Part shown: positions 20,987 through 31,060 of the stretch, in pieces
How positions within the stretch are numbered: the stretch's first letter is position 1
Layout: each line of letters starts with the position of its first letter
IMG/VR virus record: IMGVR_UViG_3300033141_003455
Location: 1-39,737 of that record
DNA length: 39,737 bases
Source of the DNA: a virus
Reading direction: 5' to 3' (one strand)
Made by a program: the position numbers and the translations under genes
The notes under the pieces: generated by a model
Told to the model about the DNA's origin: nothing
The model's database searches: none
What the model saw: only the letters and a program-made list of their open reading frames with translations

Positions 20987-21820
20987 ATGAGCGTAGAACA
21001 ACAAATACTGTTATCTATGGAGATACCCTATAAACACTTACAACACTTTTACCTTCAGGAGGACATAGGTTTCTGTATAGCTCCCTACGTAAGAGAGAAA
21101 AAGGAATATATAGAACACTACAAACTTCAGGTTCTCGCTGGCAAAAGGGTCATACTGGACAACGGGATGTACGAACAAGGCGTAGCTATAAACAACGAGG
21201 AACTTATCAAAACAGCTAAGTCCTTAGTGACTACGTCTGAACAACCCTATATAATAGCCCCGGACGTTATGGGCGACTCTATTAAATCCTACGAGTTGAC
21301 CACGGCCTTTAGAGAACAGGCGAGATGGAATGGACTGTATAGAATAGGAGCCGTAGTGCACGGTAAAAATGTAAACGAGATGATTAATTACTACAAATGG
21401 CTAGTAAATGAGGGCTTCGAACCTATATGCATAACATTTTTAGAGAACCGTATAGACCTCCTTAGAAAGTTAAGACTAGAGTACGACATCTGGCACCACT
21501 TTCTAGGTATGACTACCATAGAGGAAATTAAATATATTCGCTCTTATATTCCTTTACCACGTATGACAAGTATAGACACCTGTAAGCCTATTAAAGCAGC
21601 TTTACACAACTTACGTATAACACAGAACGTTAGAGGTTTAGGTACATGGTCACCAACCGTAGAACTCGACGAGAAGGCTATAATACTAACCCTGGAGAAC
21701 ATTAAAACGTTAAAATTCTACCTACAGGCGAGCCTCCCACTTGCTAAGGTACATAAAAGGTACGCTACACAGGAGGAGTTATGCGGTACCGAGAGCTCAT
21801 TCCAAAAGAAGGATGGATAA
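20987..21820 (+). CDS. dpdA: DpdA-like DNA 7-deazaguanine transglycosylase
   Basis: A 277-residue relative of tRNA-guanine transglycosylase. Marks of the phage DpdA group are VILDNGMYE (55-63), IAPDVMGD (90-97), GAVVHGKN (121-128), HHFLGM (170-175) and SIDTCKP (195-201), whose D197 could be the nucleophile. The C-terminal zinc domain of bacterial tRNA-type enzymes is not evident. It would exchange guanine in DNA for preQ0 or a derivative. It directly follows the polymerase gene without a gap and overlaps the next gene, so it belongs to the replication block. It might instead act on tRNA, but with QueC, QueD, QueE and FolE in the same genome, DNA is the likelier target. Confidence 0.82.
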   Translation: MSVEQQILLSMEIPYKHLQHFYLQEDIGFCIAPYVREKKEYIEHYKLQVLAGKRVILDNGMYEQGVAINNEELIKTAKSLVTTSEQPYIIAPDVMGDSIKSYELTTAFREQARWNGLYRIGAVVHGKNVNEMINYYKWLVNEGFEPICITFLENRIDLLRKLRLEYDIWHHFLGMTTIEEIKYIRSYIPLPRMTSIDTCKPIKAALHNLRITQNVRGLGTWSPTVELDEKAIILTLENIKTLKFYLQASLPLAKVHKRYATQEELCGTESSFQKKDG

Positions 21821-23085
21821 GAAAATATGTTTGTTATGCCGCCGGCTCCGACAGCCTCAAACTACCTGAAAAGTATAGGAACGAAATACCTTTCGAGTTC
21901 CATCTATTTACTGGTCTAACTATACTAGGAGCCAATCTTGGACGTAACGTCTACGTACCCAGGGGGACCTATAAGGTATATCCGGCGATGATCACCGTGC
22001 TGACCAGCCCTACTGGCATCTGTAAAAAGACAACGGCTATATCAATAGGTCAACGCATACTAAGGGAAACAGGTCAAACGAAAATTATTAGTGAAAGTAT
22101 AACACCTGAGGCACTTGTAGAGGCACTAAGACGCGAACGTCCCAAGCTCCTTAAGAAGGGTGATAAGCAAAAGATAGTTCCTGAGGTACTAGACAGTACG
22201 GCTATAATAATAGCTCCCGAGTTGTCTACGTTTATAGACAAACGGGACTACCATGCAGGCCTTATTCCCTTAATAACCAGATTGGCGGATTGCCCGGACA
22301 TATGGTCCTCCGAGACTATAGGTAGAGGGACTACTACGTTACGTAACGTAGGCCTCTCAGCCCTCTGGGCCTCGGCTCCCTCTTGGTTGTTTGGGATGCC
22401 GGACGTTATGTTCTCAGGTGGCTTCGTAGCTAGATGTATTTACGTATGCAGAGACTTCCCAACAGGACCAGTGTCGACACCTACACCCTTATGTAGTGAG
22501 CTCAGGGACGAGCTGGTTAAGGAGTTGATAGAGCTCCACAAGGTTAAAGGGGAGATGCCTCCGACTGAAGAGGCTGGCGAGTGGTTCGATAACTGGTATG
22601 ACAACGAGTTCTATCCCTACAAGAGCCACGAGGAGAAGCGTGCGGCCTACCAGGAACGTAAACCAGACCATTTATTCAGGATGGCTCTTGTTATATCCAC
22701 CAGCAAATGTAGACAACAAATACACTTGGAGGATTTAAAGGAAGCCCTAGCCATCCTAGAGGCTACTGAGGAGAAGATGTTCCAACTGTTCGGTACCATA
22801 GAACGTAGCTCCTCAACCACTGGCTGGATCCTAGAGACGGTCCTTAAGAAGATTAAACGTCGGGGCAGAATTATGCACACCGACTTGATGAGGGGTCTCG
22901 TAGCTAGAGGCATCCACAAGGGAGATATTATGCAAGCCATAGGCAGCCTAACCGAGGCCGGGTTTGTTAGACGGGAGGTGGAACAGCGTAACAGAGGTAG
23001 AAGTCCTATATTTTATAAATATATAGGCGGGGAGGATGTTGACGACCTTGCCCAACCAAAAAAGAGAAGAAAGGAAAGGAGGTAA
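21781..23085 (+). CDS. DUF3987-like P-loop ATPase, candidate replicative helicase
   Basis: A 434-residue protein. A Walker A-like loop SPTGICKKTT is at residues 76-85 (Cys in place of the usual Gly), followed by a Walker B-type stretch (TAIIIAPELSTFID). GGFVARCIYV and the order of blocks recall DUF3987 ATPases, which occur in phage replication modules. The C-terminal 100 residues form a winged-helix-like region (RRGRIMHTDLMRGLVARGIHKGDIMQAIGSL split across it). The position after polymerase and DpdA supports a helicase role, which is otherwise missing from this genome. The SD is CAGGAGGAGTT. Confidence 0.7.
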   Translation: MRYRELIPKEGWIRKYVCYAAGSDSLKLPEKYRNEIPFEFHLFTGLTILGANLGRNVYVPRGTYKVYPAMITVLTSPTGICKKTTAISIGQRILRETGQTKIISESITPEALVEALRRERPKLLKKGDKQKIVPEVLDSTAIIIAPELSTFIDKRDYHAGLIPLITRLADCPDIWSSETIGRGTTTLRNVGLSALWASAPSWLFGMPDVMFSGGFVARCIYVCRDFPTGPVSTPTPLCSELRDELVKELIELHKVKGEMPPTEEAGEWFDNWYDNEFYPYKSHEEKRAAYQERKPDHLFRMALVISTSKCRQQIHLEDLKEALAILEATEEKMFQLFGTIERSSSTTGWILETVLKKIKRRGRIMHTDLMRGLVARGIHKGDIMQAIGSLTEAGFVRREVEQRNRGRSPIFYKYIGGEDVDDLAQPKKRRKERR

Positions 23086-23089
23086 TGGT

Positions 23090-23374
23090 ATGAGACGTTA
23101 CGTATTATCACTTAAGAACGAACAGCTAGGGGTTCTTAACGACTTAATTAGAACGTTAGGAAACCAGGAAAAGGCTGAACTAACCCTAGGTAACCTTAGG
23201 GCAACGGGTAGATGGTTCTTCCACGAGAAGGATTACAGGAAGGATAAGCTCATCGTTGAGCTCTATGGGTTGACTCGCCTTGAGCCACCTAGGCGTCCCA
23301 CGGAACCTAGAACACTATCAGATGGTGAGACAGTCATAGTAGGTGAGATCGAACTCAATCCTAAGGAGAGTTAG
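23090..23374 (+). CDS. Last gene of the early operon, unknown
   Basis: A 94-residue protein with SD AAAGGAGGTAATGGT. I use ATG 23090, not the upstream frame start at 23036. Sequence: a helical N-terminal half (YVLSLKNEQLGVLNDLIRTL), a basic middle and a short Pro-rich turn (TRLEPPRRPTEPRTL). It has no recognised domain. It converges with the end of the late operon 17 bases away, with no clear terminator between them. Confidence 0.65.
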   Translation: MRRYVLSLKNEQLGVLNDLIRTLGNQEKAELTLGNLRATGRWFFHEKDYRKDKLIVELYGLTRLEPPRRPTEPRTLSDGETVIVGEIELNPKES

Positions 23375-23391
23375 ATCCTAAGGAGACCTAA

Positions 23392-26300
23392 TTAGTCCTC
23401 CACAGCCCATATCCTACGGAGCCGGTCTTGGGCCCGCCTAACAGCACGCTCGCTGAGGCCGGCTCCCCCTCTATACTCCCTATACACCTGGGACCACAAC
23501 TCACGTTCCTGTTCTTGACGCCTAGCATAATCAACCCTAGCTACTTGTTCCTCTGTCCTAGCAAACGTTTTCAAACCAAACTGACTGGCAAGTACCTGCT
23601 TAGCGGTAGGTTCGTACTCCCTTTGCTCCTCAAACAATAGGTTGTAGACCTTCATGAAATCATAACCACCTATAAATATAGAGGGGACTGCAGCCTTCCA
23701 GATATGGTTGAACACCTTAAAAGCTTGTATAGGGGTCGGCTCCCAGTCGTGCCTAATTGGCTGGCCCGCATAATTCTTATTAAAGGCCAGCTCGTAAGCT
23801 GTCGTGAACAACGGATTAGCAAATATAAACCTACCTATACCTAGACGACCCTCCTCACCACCAGCCCTCAACACCTCATAGAAGTCGCCCCAGGGAAGTA
23901 TGTAAGTTAGGTCTAAGAGTTGTAGACGACCTTGACTATCCCTCCAGGGTAGCGGTAAATAGGCGCCATTCTTAACGTACCCGGGCAACCTCTTCCTTAG
24001 GTCTTTCCACTCCTCATCCGTAATGTTTAAAGTCTCCAAGCTCGCCTGGGCTCCTAACCACAAAGCGCTCATTAGACCAGCTATACGCCAGGGGGCTCGA
24101 ATAGTAGTCTCCATAATATAAGGTATAGCCTTATAGGTAAACGTTACGAAAGGAAACCCTAACGGGCTAGTTCTCACCCTTCTAATGAACGGAGTAATCT
24201 CCCCATAATGGAAGGTAGACTTAACAGCATCCTCAGCAGCCTCAACACTAGACATACCTCTATACTTAACGTTATGAAGGTACTTAGCTGCCTTAGCCCA
24301 GTGTTCCTCTAAAGTATATAGACGTGCACCCTTCCTAGCCAGTTTGGACGTTAGGGTGCCTACCAACTCACCTACGTTCTTTACGTTTTCTAACCTAACG
24401 GCCTTTAGGGCCCTAAGTTCCTCAGCACCAAAGGCTCCGGTGAACACGCCTACGTCTCTCATCTCCTCCCACATAGCCTTATGTTTCTCAGGGTTACGTA
24501 TAACCCTTAGTGCTTCTATATAGCTCTCAAGACTACGCGGGCTGTATAAAGGCATACCACCTAGATGGTTGAGGATGACGTTCGACATCATATTTCTGAA
24601 GTGTGTAGATGGTCTAGCAACCACTTTACCAAACTTCCATAGCTGCATCGCCTCTCTCAACAACGGCACACTCTCCTGTATAGGATCTATGAACGACTTG
24701 AGTTCAAGCCAGACATCCCTGTGTAGGTAACCACCCTCAAGCACGCCGTATTTAGCCCAGGGCCCCTCGGTTACTGGTACCCTGACCCAGCGACTGCCGT
24801 CGAACGTCGGTACATTCTTAACAGCCTGCCTAAACTCTCTAGGTGTTTTAAACACATTCTTCATATTATGAATAGTCTGGAACAACCTCGCGGTTTCGAC
24901 GTCCCTAGTAATATCCACCAGACTTTGATAGGCCACCTCGCCAGCATCAACTACCTCACCTAAGGCCTCTCTGGCTTCCTTCGACAAGTCGTGCCTTCTC
25001 ATAAACCTACTTAAATCTAGTCGTAACATCTCCGTTTTACGGAAACTATTCCTATCAGTCAAAGGGGTTCTAAGGACATCTTCCAACTTTTTAACCGTCT
25101 CCGCATCCAAAGTTTTGTAGTACCTACCCAGCCACGCACCGGCATTACGTTGGAAGGTCCAGACAGACATCAAAGGTTGTATTTGCCCCTTAACTTTCTT
25201 CCAGCCTGCCTTCGTAGCCTCCTGGCCCCAGTGGGTCATATACTTATTTATATCCTTAGCGTACCTTTTAATTAGTCCCCTACGGTCCGCAGGTAAGTCA
25301 GCTAACACGCCTACCTTACTTCTAGCCTGCGCCCTTTCAGACCAAAAGGCTATACCCTCTACATGTTGACGCAACTCCTTATAGGCCTGGGTTGGGGTCT
25401 TAGCGATCTTAAACCTTTCGGCGAAGTACTCGTACAACTTCTGACGCTCGTAACTATTTAGGGGTTCGATGCCCTTCTCTAAATTCTTACCTGTTACTAT
25501 ACGTTCGGCCAACCCAAGCGCCTCTTCCTTATGTATCCCAAGGTTGCGATAATAATCTCTAAACATCCTCCTAACCTTAGGTTCCATACGATACAGAGCA
25601 GGTTGCAACCACTCCCTCCAGGTTTCGCCGAAGTCTTCGATCCAGGGACGTATCAACCTCCCAAAGTCCTTAGGTTGCGGTATACGTAGAGGCCCTACAC
25701 CTCTCTGACCCTCTATAACCTCCCAAGCTGTCTTTATAATCCTATCAGCGAACTTATCTCTATTTTTCATGTATCTACCAACGAGCCGAAAAGGGAACGA
25801 TATAGCTTTAGGTACGTAGGGCAAGACTTCCAATCCACCCCATAAAGCAGCCTCCTTAGCCACCTCCTCCGGCGTCTTAGCCCTTCCCTTAGCCCATTCG
25901 TAGGCAGCTCCATAGGCTCCTGTAGTTATAAACTTATTCCAGAAGTTGGGAGACCAGCGTAAAGCACCTATGGTCCATCTAGCCGCACCCATAAACATAG
26001 TTATAGGGGCAAACTCACCAATGATCTCTCCAGCCTGTTCTACGTAGGGCTTAGGTTCTATACCTAGTTGTTTGTACATATCCTCAAGACGTTCCTTCGT
26101 AAAGTCCATAGTCTCCTTATAACCCGGTGTGAAGAACATAGGACCAGTGACACCTTTCACCAGTCCGTACTTTAGGGACATATTGTCCAATTCCTGTTGG
26201 GTTACGTATTGCTTCATCGTCCTAGAGAGTTGTTTGACGTCTACAGGCTTGCGCTCAGGATGGAACGGGTCGAAGGGGTACGTAGCCTCTCCAGGCTTGA

Positions 26301-28962
26301 CCACCTCAGACTTCTCCTCTAACCCTTCAGGTGGTACTATATCCTTCGGCTCTACTATACCCTGGTCTACTAGTTCTTGCATCGTAAGCGGACGCTCCTC
26401 CGCTCTAGCCTCACGTTCGTCTACAACGACCAACCCTAAACCCAGTGGTAGGGCGATAGTCGTTGAACGCCAGTAGCCTTTCTTAGGTACGCCTTCAAAG
26501 GTTATACCCTCGTTAAGTAGGCGCTTGTAGAACCTAAGTGCTGTATTACGAAGAGGGATTGATTTATCCTCAAAATGAGGTCTTATGAGGTCATTCACGA
26601 TATGATCGACTACCTCCTCCTTCGTCTCTGGAGTAATGACTCCACCAGCCTCCTGAAAGCCTTCAAAAACGTCCCTTAGGAGTTGGGCGTCCCTGTCCGG
26701 CAGATCCTCCGGTAGCCTTAAAGTAGGTCTAACGATAGGCATCCCTGTCTCATCAAGGGCCCCTACAAGCTCGTCTTTCTTAAAGCCGCCTAACTTAGAC
26801 ATCGTCCTCTTATACATAACATCATACAAACCCTTAGACTGAGTCGAGCCGATTGGCATACTCGACAAATCGGGGACGAATACCCTATCTATCCCTTTCT
26901 CCTTAGCATCCTTTATAAGGGTAGCTAGGGCGTCTATACGATATCGTTCTAATCGCTTAAGAGCTTTTTTAGACGTACTCTCCGAGACTTTAAAGGATGG
27001 CAGGTTCCTTAGGTCTTTTATAAGCGCCTCTATATACCTTTGTACATCCGACTGTATCTCATGGATAACTCGGACCTTCCTACCATCAGGAACGGTAACA
27101 TCTTTATAACGTATCCAAAGGAGACCACCTGGATGTGCCGTACCTGCACCTTCGACAACCGCCTTGTTAAGAAGTTGTTCAACTGGATCCTCACGGGCTC
27201 CTTTTCTAAGGTTAACCTTTAACACCTCGTCAGCCTCACCGGGAAGCCAAGTCTCAACAGCTTCAGGGGTCCACTCGCCAAACTCGCCGACGACCTCAGG
27301 ACTACGACTCTTCAACGCCTGCTCTATATCCCTCAAAGCTACCTTAGCCCTAGGTTGGAAACCCTCTGTTTTTAACGTATGGCTTGCCGAGGGTAATTTA
27401 CCTTTCAACTCACCCCAGGAAATCTGGTCCTTACCCTGAGATTTGAAGTAGTTACGGAACGCCTCTAAGGCTCTATCTTGCTTTGTTAATATCCTACCAA
27501 ACCTTTGAACTGAGTCCTCAGGAATACGAGCCTCCTTCAGAACTCTTTTTATAGCGTCATAAACCCTTTGAGATACAAAAGGATGACGATTTATAAGATA
27601 ATCCTCCTGTAAGTTTATACCTAAGATATTCAGGAAATCCTCAAACCAATCTGAGGGCAACCGTTCTCCTTCTAATTTAGACACAAATTTGGCCAGTTCA
27701 TGTAAACCCTCTCGACGAAAACCCTCTGTAAGTTTAGACTTAAGATATTCAGGAATTCCTTTAGGTATATAGGCAGCCTCAGCCTCATCAGGTCTTGTTA
27801 ATTCTAACCCTAGGGCACCTAACCCTAAGGCCGGCAATCCTATCAACCTTCTATACTTCATCAAAATCTCTTGAGCTTTACGTGCGAACGTACCAGCACC
27901 TTCTTCTTCTCTAAAATACTTCAAAACCTCCTTATAGGCATCTAAGGGGTGCGTACCCTCCTGCATCTCCGACAACCATCTTTGTAAATGTATCTTAACT
28001 GGCTCGGGAACATCTTTCTCTTTCAACAACTGACGGACCTCTCTAATTACAGGCCTACGCTGAGCCCTTTGGGTTAACGTAGTACCACGCCTCTCGCTCG
28101 TAAGAACGCTAGGCTCCTCTATAGGTTTACGACTCGCCCTTAGACGTTCCTCAGCCTTACGTACACCCATAGCCTCCCTAGGTCTAAACTTAGCTTGGTT
28201 GGATTGGTACCAACCCTCGCCACCTTGCTGACGTTTACCCCACCAACGTAAAAAGTACTCCTTAGGATCCTTGGCCCTAGCACTCTTAGCCAGCTCTCTC
28301 CAGAATCTCTTGTCGGCGTGCTGCCATACCTTCTCACCAGAAGGTATTAGCTCCTCCACGGCTCCCTCGGGGGTACGTCGCACCCTCATCTCTCTAAGGG
28401 CCTGGGCGATCTCTGTAGCCCTTTTACGTCGAGTCTCAGCAGCCTTAAGTCTAGCCCTTGCTCGACTTACCAAAGGTAGCCTCTCCCTGTAGGCTTGAAC
28501 CTTACCACCCTCAGTCAATCTGGTCTTATACTCCCAGGGTCTAGGGATACCTATCACCTCTCTCATAACGTAAAGATGGGCAGGCTCCCTAGTCTTAGGG
28601 TGGAGGGCTTCAACCTTCCCCTCAGGAGTTACTGTGTAGATCCAGTCTATAGCACGTCGACCTCTCTTAGGCTCGCCCTTGAATATTAATTGCTCTAGTT
28701 GACGCCTTTGCTCTGGGTTGATTGCCTTATCCAACTCCTCTTGGAGACGTAAACGCTCAGCCTCTGCCTCTAAGTAGTCTTGCCATAATGGATGCTCAGG
28801 ATGCATACCTTTAGGGATGGGTCGCATACCCTTAGGCATCCTAGTCATCTCCCTCTCAGAACGTCTGAGTGCTTCCGCAAAACCTTCAGGAGGGGTTAGG
28901 CGTCTAGCCCTCTCCCTTAGGTGTCTGAGTAGTAACGTAAGATACTTCTCACCTGCAGGCAT
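23392..28962 (-). CDS. Giant internal virion / polyvalent ejection protein
   Basis: A 1856-residue protein, last gene of the late operon, starting with a TAATG overlap with the gene upstream. The N-terminal 370 residues are charged and helical. Two hydrophobic segments (about 372-386 LIGLPALGLGALGLE; about 838-850 ALPLGLGLVVVD) are each followed by an Ala/Glu stretch. A block around residue 630 (HEIQSDVQRYIEAL) resembles a domain found in large polyvalent phage proteins. The C-terminal third holds the segment FPFVTFTYKAIPYIM (about 1600-1615) with a nearby hydrophobic region, a pattern of phage DNA-ejection proteins. It would sit inside the head and enter the cell with the DNA. No lytic-transglycosylase motif was found. 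Confidence 0.7.
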   Translation of the reverse strand: MPAGEKYLTLLLRHLRERARRLTPPEGFAEALRRSEREMTRMPKGMRPIPKGMHPEHPLWQDYLEAEAERLRLQEELDKAINPEQRRQLEQLIFKGEPKRGRRAIDWIYTVTPEGKVEALHPKTREPAHLYVMREVIGIPRPWEYKTRLTEGGKVQAYRERLPLVSRARARLKAAETRRKRATEIAQALREMRVRRTPEGAVEELIPSGEKVWQHADKRFWRELAKSARAKDPKEYFLRWWGKRQQGGEGWYQSNQAKFRPREAMGVRKAEERLRASRKPIEEPSVLTSERRGTTLTQRAQRRPVIREVRQLLKEKDVPEPVKIHLQRWLSEMQEGTHPLDAYKEVLKYFREEEGAGTFARKAQEILMKYRRLIGLPALGLGALGLELTRPDEAEAAYIPKGIPEYLKSKLTEGFRREGLHELAKFVSKLEGERLPSDWFEDFLNILGINLQEDYLINRHPFVSQRVYDAIKRVLKEARIPEDSVQRFGRILTKQDRALEAFRNYFKSQGKDQISWGELKGKLPSASHTLKTEGFQPRAKVALRDIEQALKSRSPEVVGEFGEWTPEAVETWLPGEADEVLKVNLRKGAREDPVEQLLNKAVVEGAGTAHPGGLLWIRYKDVTVPDGRKVRVIHEIQSDVQRYIEALIKDLRNLPSFKVSESTSKKALKRLERYRIDALATLIKDAKEKGIDRVFVPDLSSMPIGSTQSKGLYDVMYKRTMSKLGGFKKDELVGALDETGMPIVRPTLRLPEDLPDRDAQLLRDVFEGFQEAGGVITPETKEEVVDHIVNDLIRPHFEDKSIPLRNTALRFYKRLLNEGITFEGVPKKGYWRSTTIALPLGLGLVVVDEREARAEERPLTMQELVDQGIVEPKDIVPPEGLEEKSEVVKPGEATYPFDPFHPERKPVDVKQLSRTMKQYVTQQELDNMSLKYGLVKGVTGPMFFTPGYKETMDFTKERLEDMYKQLGIEPKPYVEQAGEIIGEFAPITMFMGAARWTIGALRWSPNFWNKFITTGAYGAAYEWAKGRAKTPEEVAKEAALWGGLEVLPYVPKAISFPFRLVGRYMKNRDKFADRIIKTAWEVIEGQRGVGPLRIPQPKDFGRLIRPWIEDFGETWREWLQPALYRMEPKVRRMFRDYYRNLGIHKEEALGLAERIVTGKNLEKGIEPLNSYERQKLYEYFAERFKIAKTPTQAYKELRQHVEGIAFWSERAQARSKVGVLADLPADRRGLIKRYAKDINKYMTHWGQEATKAGWKKVKGQIQPLMSVWTFQRNAGAWLGRYYKTLDAETVKKLEDVLRTPLTDRNSFRKTEMLRLDLSRFMRRHDLSKEAREALGEVVDAGEVAYQSLVDITRDVETARLFQTIHNMKNVFKTPREFRQAVKNVPTFDGSRWVRVPVTEGPWAKYGVLEGGYLHRDVWLELKSFIDPIQESVPLLREAMQLWKFGKVVARPSTHFRNMMSNVILNHLGGMPLYSPRSLESYIEALRVIRNPEKHKAMWEEMRDVGVFTGAFGAEELRALKAVRLENVKNVGELVGTLTSKLARKGARLYTLEEHWAKAAKYLHNVKYRGMSSVEAAEDAVKSTFHYGEITPFIRRVRTSPLGFPFVTFTYKAIPYIMETTIRAPWRIAGLMSALWLGAQASLETLNITDEEWKDLRKRLPGYVKNGAYLPLPWRDSQGRLQLLDLTYILPWGDFYEVLRAGGEEGRLGIGRFIFANPLFTTAYELAFNKNYAGQPIRHDWEPTPIQAFKVFNHIWKAAVPSIFIGGYDFMKVYNLLFEEQREYEPTAKQVLASQFGLKTFARTEEQVARVDYARRQEQERELWSQVYREYRGGAGLSERAVRRAQDRLRRIWAVED

Positions 28963-30071
28963 TATTTAACCCTCGTCTTCTTTCTTAATTGGTTTATGAG
29001 GTGTTGTCGCCTTAACTCTAAGGTGTCTACGTCTACGATAGAACCCTTCTTAGCCTTCTCATACAACTCTAGCAACTTAATAGCATACTCCACCTGAAGG
29101 GCTTCGTAGTCCTGAGGAGCCATTTTTGGAGGCTTGGGAACGCCGTCCTGCGTTAAAGAGCGGTTGTGGGTAAGTTGGTAGGCTTGCTGTGCAAATGCTT
29201 GTGTGGGACTCCTTAAAGCCTCGACCGCAGGTTGGTTGGGCGGCTTACCAGTAAAGACGCTCTTTAGGTAGTCGAGTCGTCCTGGACCAGATTCAGATTG
29301 TTCGCCGACAGGCTCTCCCAGCAAATCTACATAACTAGGGCCACCTATGCCGAGTTCCGTAGATATAGCGTCTAGTCGAGCAGCTACACCTAGAGCGGCC
29401 TCCATCAACTTCTTCCTTTGATCCCTGGTTAGGCGTATATCGCCAGCATCGGCCAGCATTCTACGTAGATCCTCAGAAAGAGCTGTAAACAACCTAACGT
29501 CTTGCGTGTGACCTATATCCTGCATACGTAAAAGATCTAAGGTCATCTGAGTATCTAAGGCCTCCAGACGTCTTTGCGTCTCCAATCTACCTAGTTCTAA
29601 GTTGGTCTGCAGACCCTTTATCCTTAGGTTATATTCAGCCCGTTGCTCAGGTGTTAGGGGTAGCCTTTCTAACGTACCATAAGGGGTCCTAAACCCGCCT
29701 GGGACGAGGTCCTCCTCAACAACACCCTCGCGTGTCGTAGGCTCATGTAACACATAACCTCTACTCATAAGGTCTAATACATCCGAGCGCCTTTGACGCT
29801 TACCTCTCAACTCCTCAATTTGGAATTGGGCTTTACGTCTCTCCTCCTCTATTTCCTTCTCGAACTCTTGTCTTTCTCTAGCCTGGCGTGTAAGGAAGTC
29901 CCATTCGCGCTCTTGTAGACGTTCGCGCTGACCCATCTCCTCACGTCTTAATCGGTAGTCCTCTCTAAGGGCCTGAATACGTTGACCAGCCATTATACCC
30001 TCGATAAAACGTCTAGCAAACTGAGGGTCGAACCTTCCCTCTACTATACCTTGCAAAGTAGGATCATACAT
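28962..30071 (-). CDS. Coiled-coil internal virion protein
   Basis: A 369-residue protein, highly helical and charged in its first two thirds (QRERLQEREWDFLTRQAREK-like heptads at about 45-90). A segment TPYGTLERLPLTPEQRAEYNL follows, split around 123-145, then a less structured region. SD TTTTAGGAGGTAGTAGTT precedes the ATG. It lies between the membrane-anchored protein (30097-31059) and the giant protein, as expected for a second ejection protein. No enzymatic motif was seen. Confidence 0.65.
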   Translation of the reverse strand: MYDPTLQGIVEGRFDPQFARRFIEGIMAGQRIQALREDYRLRREEMGQRERLQEREWDFLTRQARERQEFEKEIEEERRKAQFQIEELRGKRQRRSDVLDLMSRGYVLHEPTTREGVVEEDLVPGGFRTPYGTLERLPLTPEQRAEYNLRIKGLQTNLELGRLETQRRLEALDTQMTLDLLRMQDIGHTQDVRLFTALSEDLRRMLADAGDIRLTRDQRKKLMEAALGVAARLDAISTELGIGGPSYVDLLGEPVGEQSESGPGRLDYLKSVFTGKPPNQPAVEALRSPTQAFAQQAYQLTHNRSLTQDGVPKPPKMAPQDYEALQVEYAIKLLELYEKAKKGSIVDVDTLELRRQHLINQLRKKTRVK

Positions 30072-30096
30072 AACTACTACCTCCTAAAACAACTGC

Positions 30097-31059
30097 CTAA
30101 AACAGGGCTCCAGCGGTCTGCGCCTCGGTTAGTTGATCAAGCCTGGTCTCATTATAGTTAGGCGTTGACCATGGTACCCTGTTACCACTAAGTGCATATT
30201 GCATACCTAATGTATAACCTAGGTCACCTACACCTCTTCCTAAGGTGGTCCAGAAAGCAGCTTTACCAGCCGCACCAGGCTGCACTCCTGGCCAAGGCGG
30301 ACTGTAAGCACGTGAGGGTAGGCCTACAGCAGTCTGCAGGGCTGAAGTTCTAGCCTCCTGTTCCTGTAAGAATGGTATCGCCTCAGCTTCAGCTATAGCC
30401 TTTGCGGTCTCGGCGTCCACTCCGGCCATTTGTAGCTCAGCTGCTAGGCGTTCCTTATCATAAGCGGCCTTCTCTCTCAACGAGGCTATTGCTAGGGGTA
30501 ACGCTTCCTCACTTATCCTCCTTTCAGCGTACCCTCCACCTCTCCATGGCTCAAAGGACCAGCCACCAGGTCGAAAGGTCTCCTCGGCGCCACGTAGAAA
30601 TCTAGCATACTCCGCCTGTGCTGTAGAGGTTGTAGGAATCCTACTAACGTACTCGCCGAGTAATTCTTTAGTGCGTTCGCCACCTCTCCTGAGGGCGTCT
30701 ACATATTCTTCCATAGAGGGGGCTCGCCATTCCTCAGCCCTTCGAACTAGGCCCTTTAGTCCATAGTAGGGGACGTTTGGATCTGCGCCAGACTTCTCAC
30801 CTCTCAACCACTCAGGATAGCCGTAGCCCCACCTATGTATCTCTCTTAGGGCTGCAGCTTGCTCATCTGCGGCACCCCTGTAGGCAGCTGCAGAAGCCTT
30901 TGCCCCTTTCGACCCGAAGTAGCCACTTAGGGCGCTACCTGCGAGCATGCCCCCACCTATTATAGCCGCAGCTCCTAGACTAATATGCCGCCTTTCTATG
31001 CGCCCGAATTCCGGATTAAACCTAGGCGGCCTGTGCTTCATCTGATCAGTGTAGAACAT
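30097..31059 (-). CDS. Internal virion protein with Gly-rich membrane segment
   Basis: A 320-residue protein with an N-terminal Gly-rich helix (GAAAIIGGGMLAGSALSGYFGS, about residues 29-50). Ala-rich helices follow (KASAAAYRGAADEQAAAL). This is the usual pattern of podophage and other phage internal or DNA-transfer proteins that insert in the host membrane. Its neighbours are the other two candidate ejection proteins. The SD AAAGGAGTCTTAAT lies before ATG 31059. The tail is Pro/Gly-rich (RAYSPPWPGVQPG). Confidence 0.7.
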   Translation of the reverse strand: MFYTDQMKHRPPRFNPEFGRIERRHISLGAAAIIGGGMLAGSALSGYFGSKGAKASAAAYRGAADEQAAALREIHRWGYGYPEWLRGEKSGADPNVPYYGLKGLVRRAEEWRAPSMEEYVDALRRGGERTKELLGEYVSRIPTTSTAQAEYARFLRGAEETFRPGGWSFEPWRGGGYAERRISEEALPLAIASLREKAAYDKERLAAELQMAGVDAETAKAIAEAEAIPFLQEQEARTSALQTAVGLPSRAYSPPWPGVQPGAAGKAAFWTTLGRGVGDLGYTLGMQYALSGNRVPWSTPNYNETRLDQLTEAQTAGALF

Positions 31060-31060
31060 A

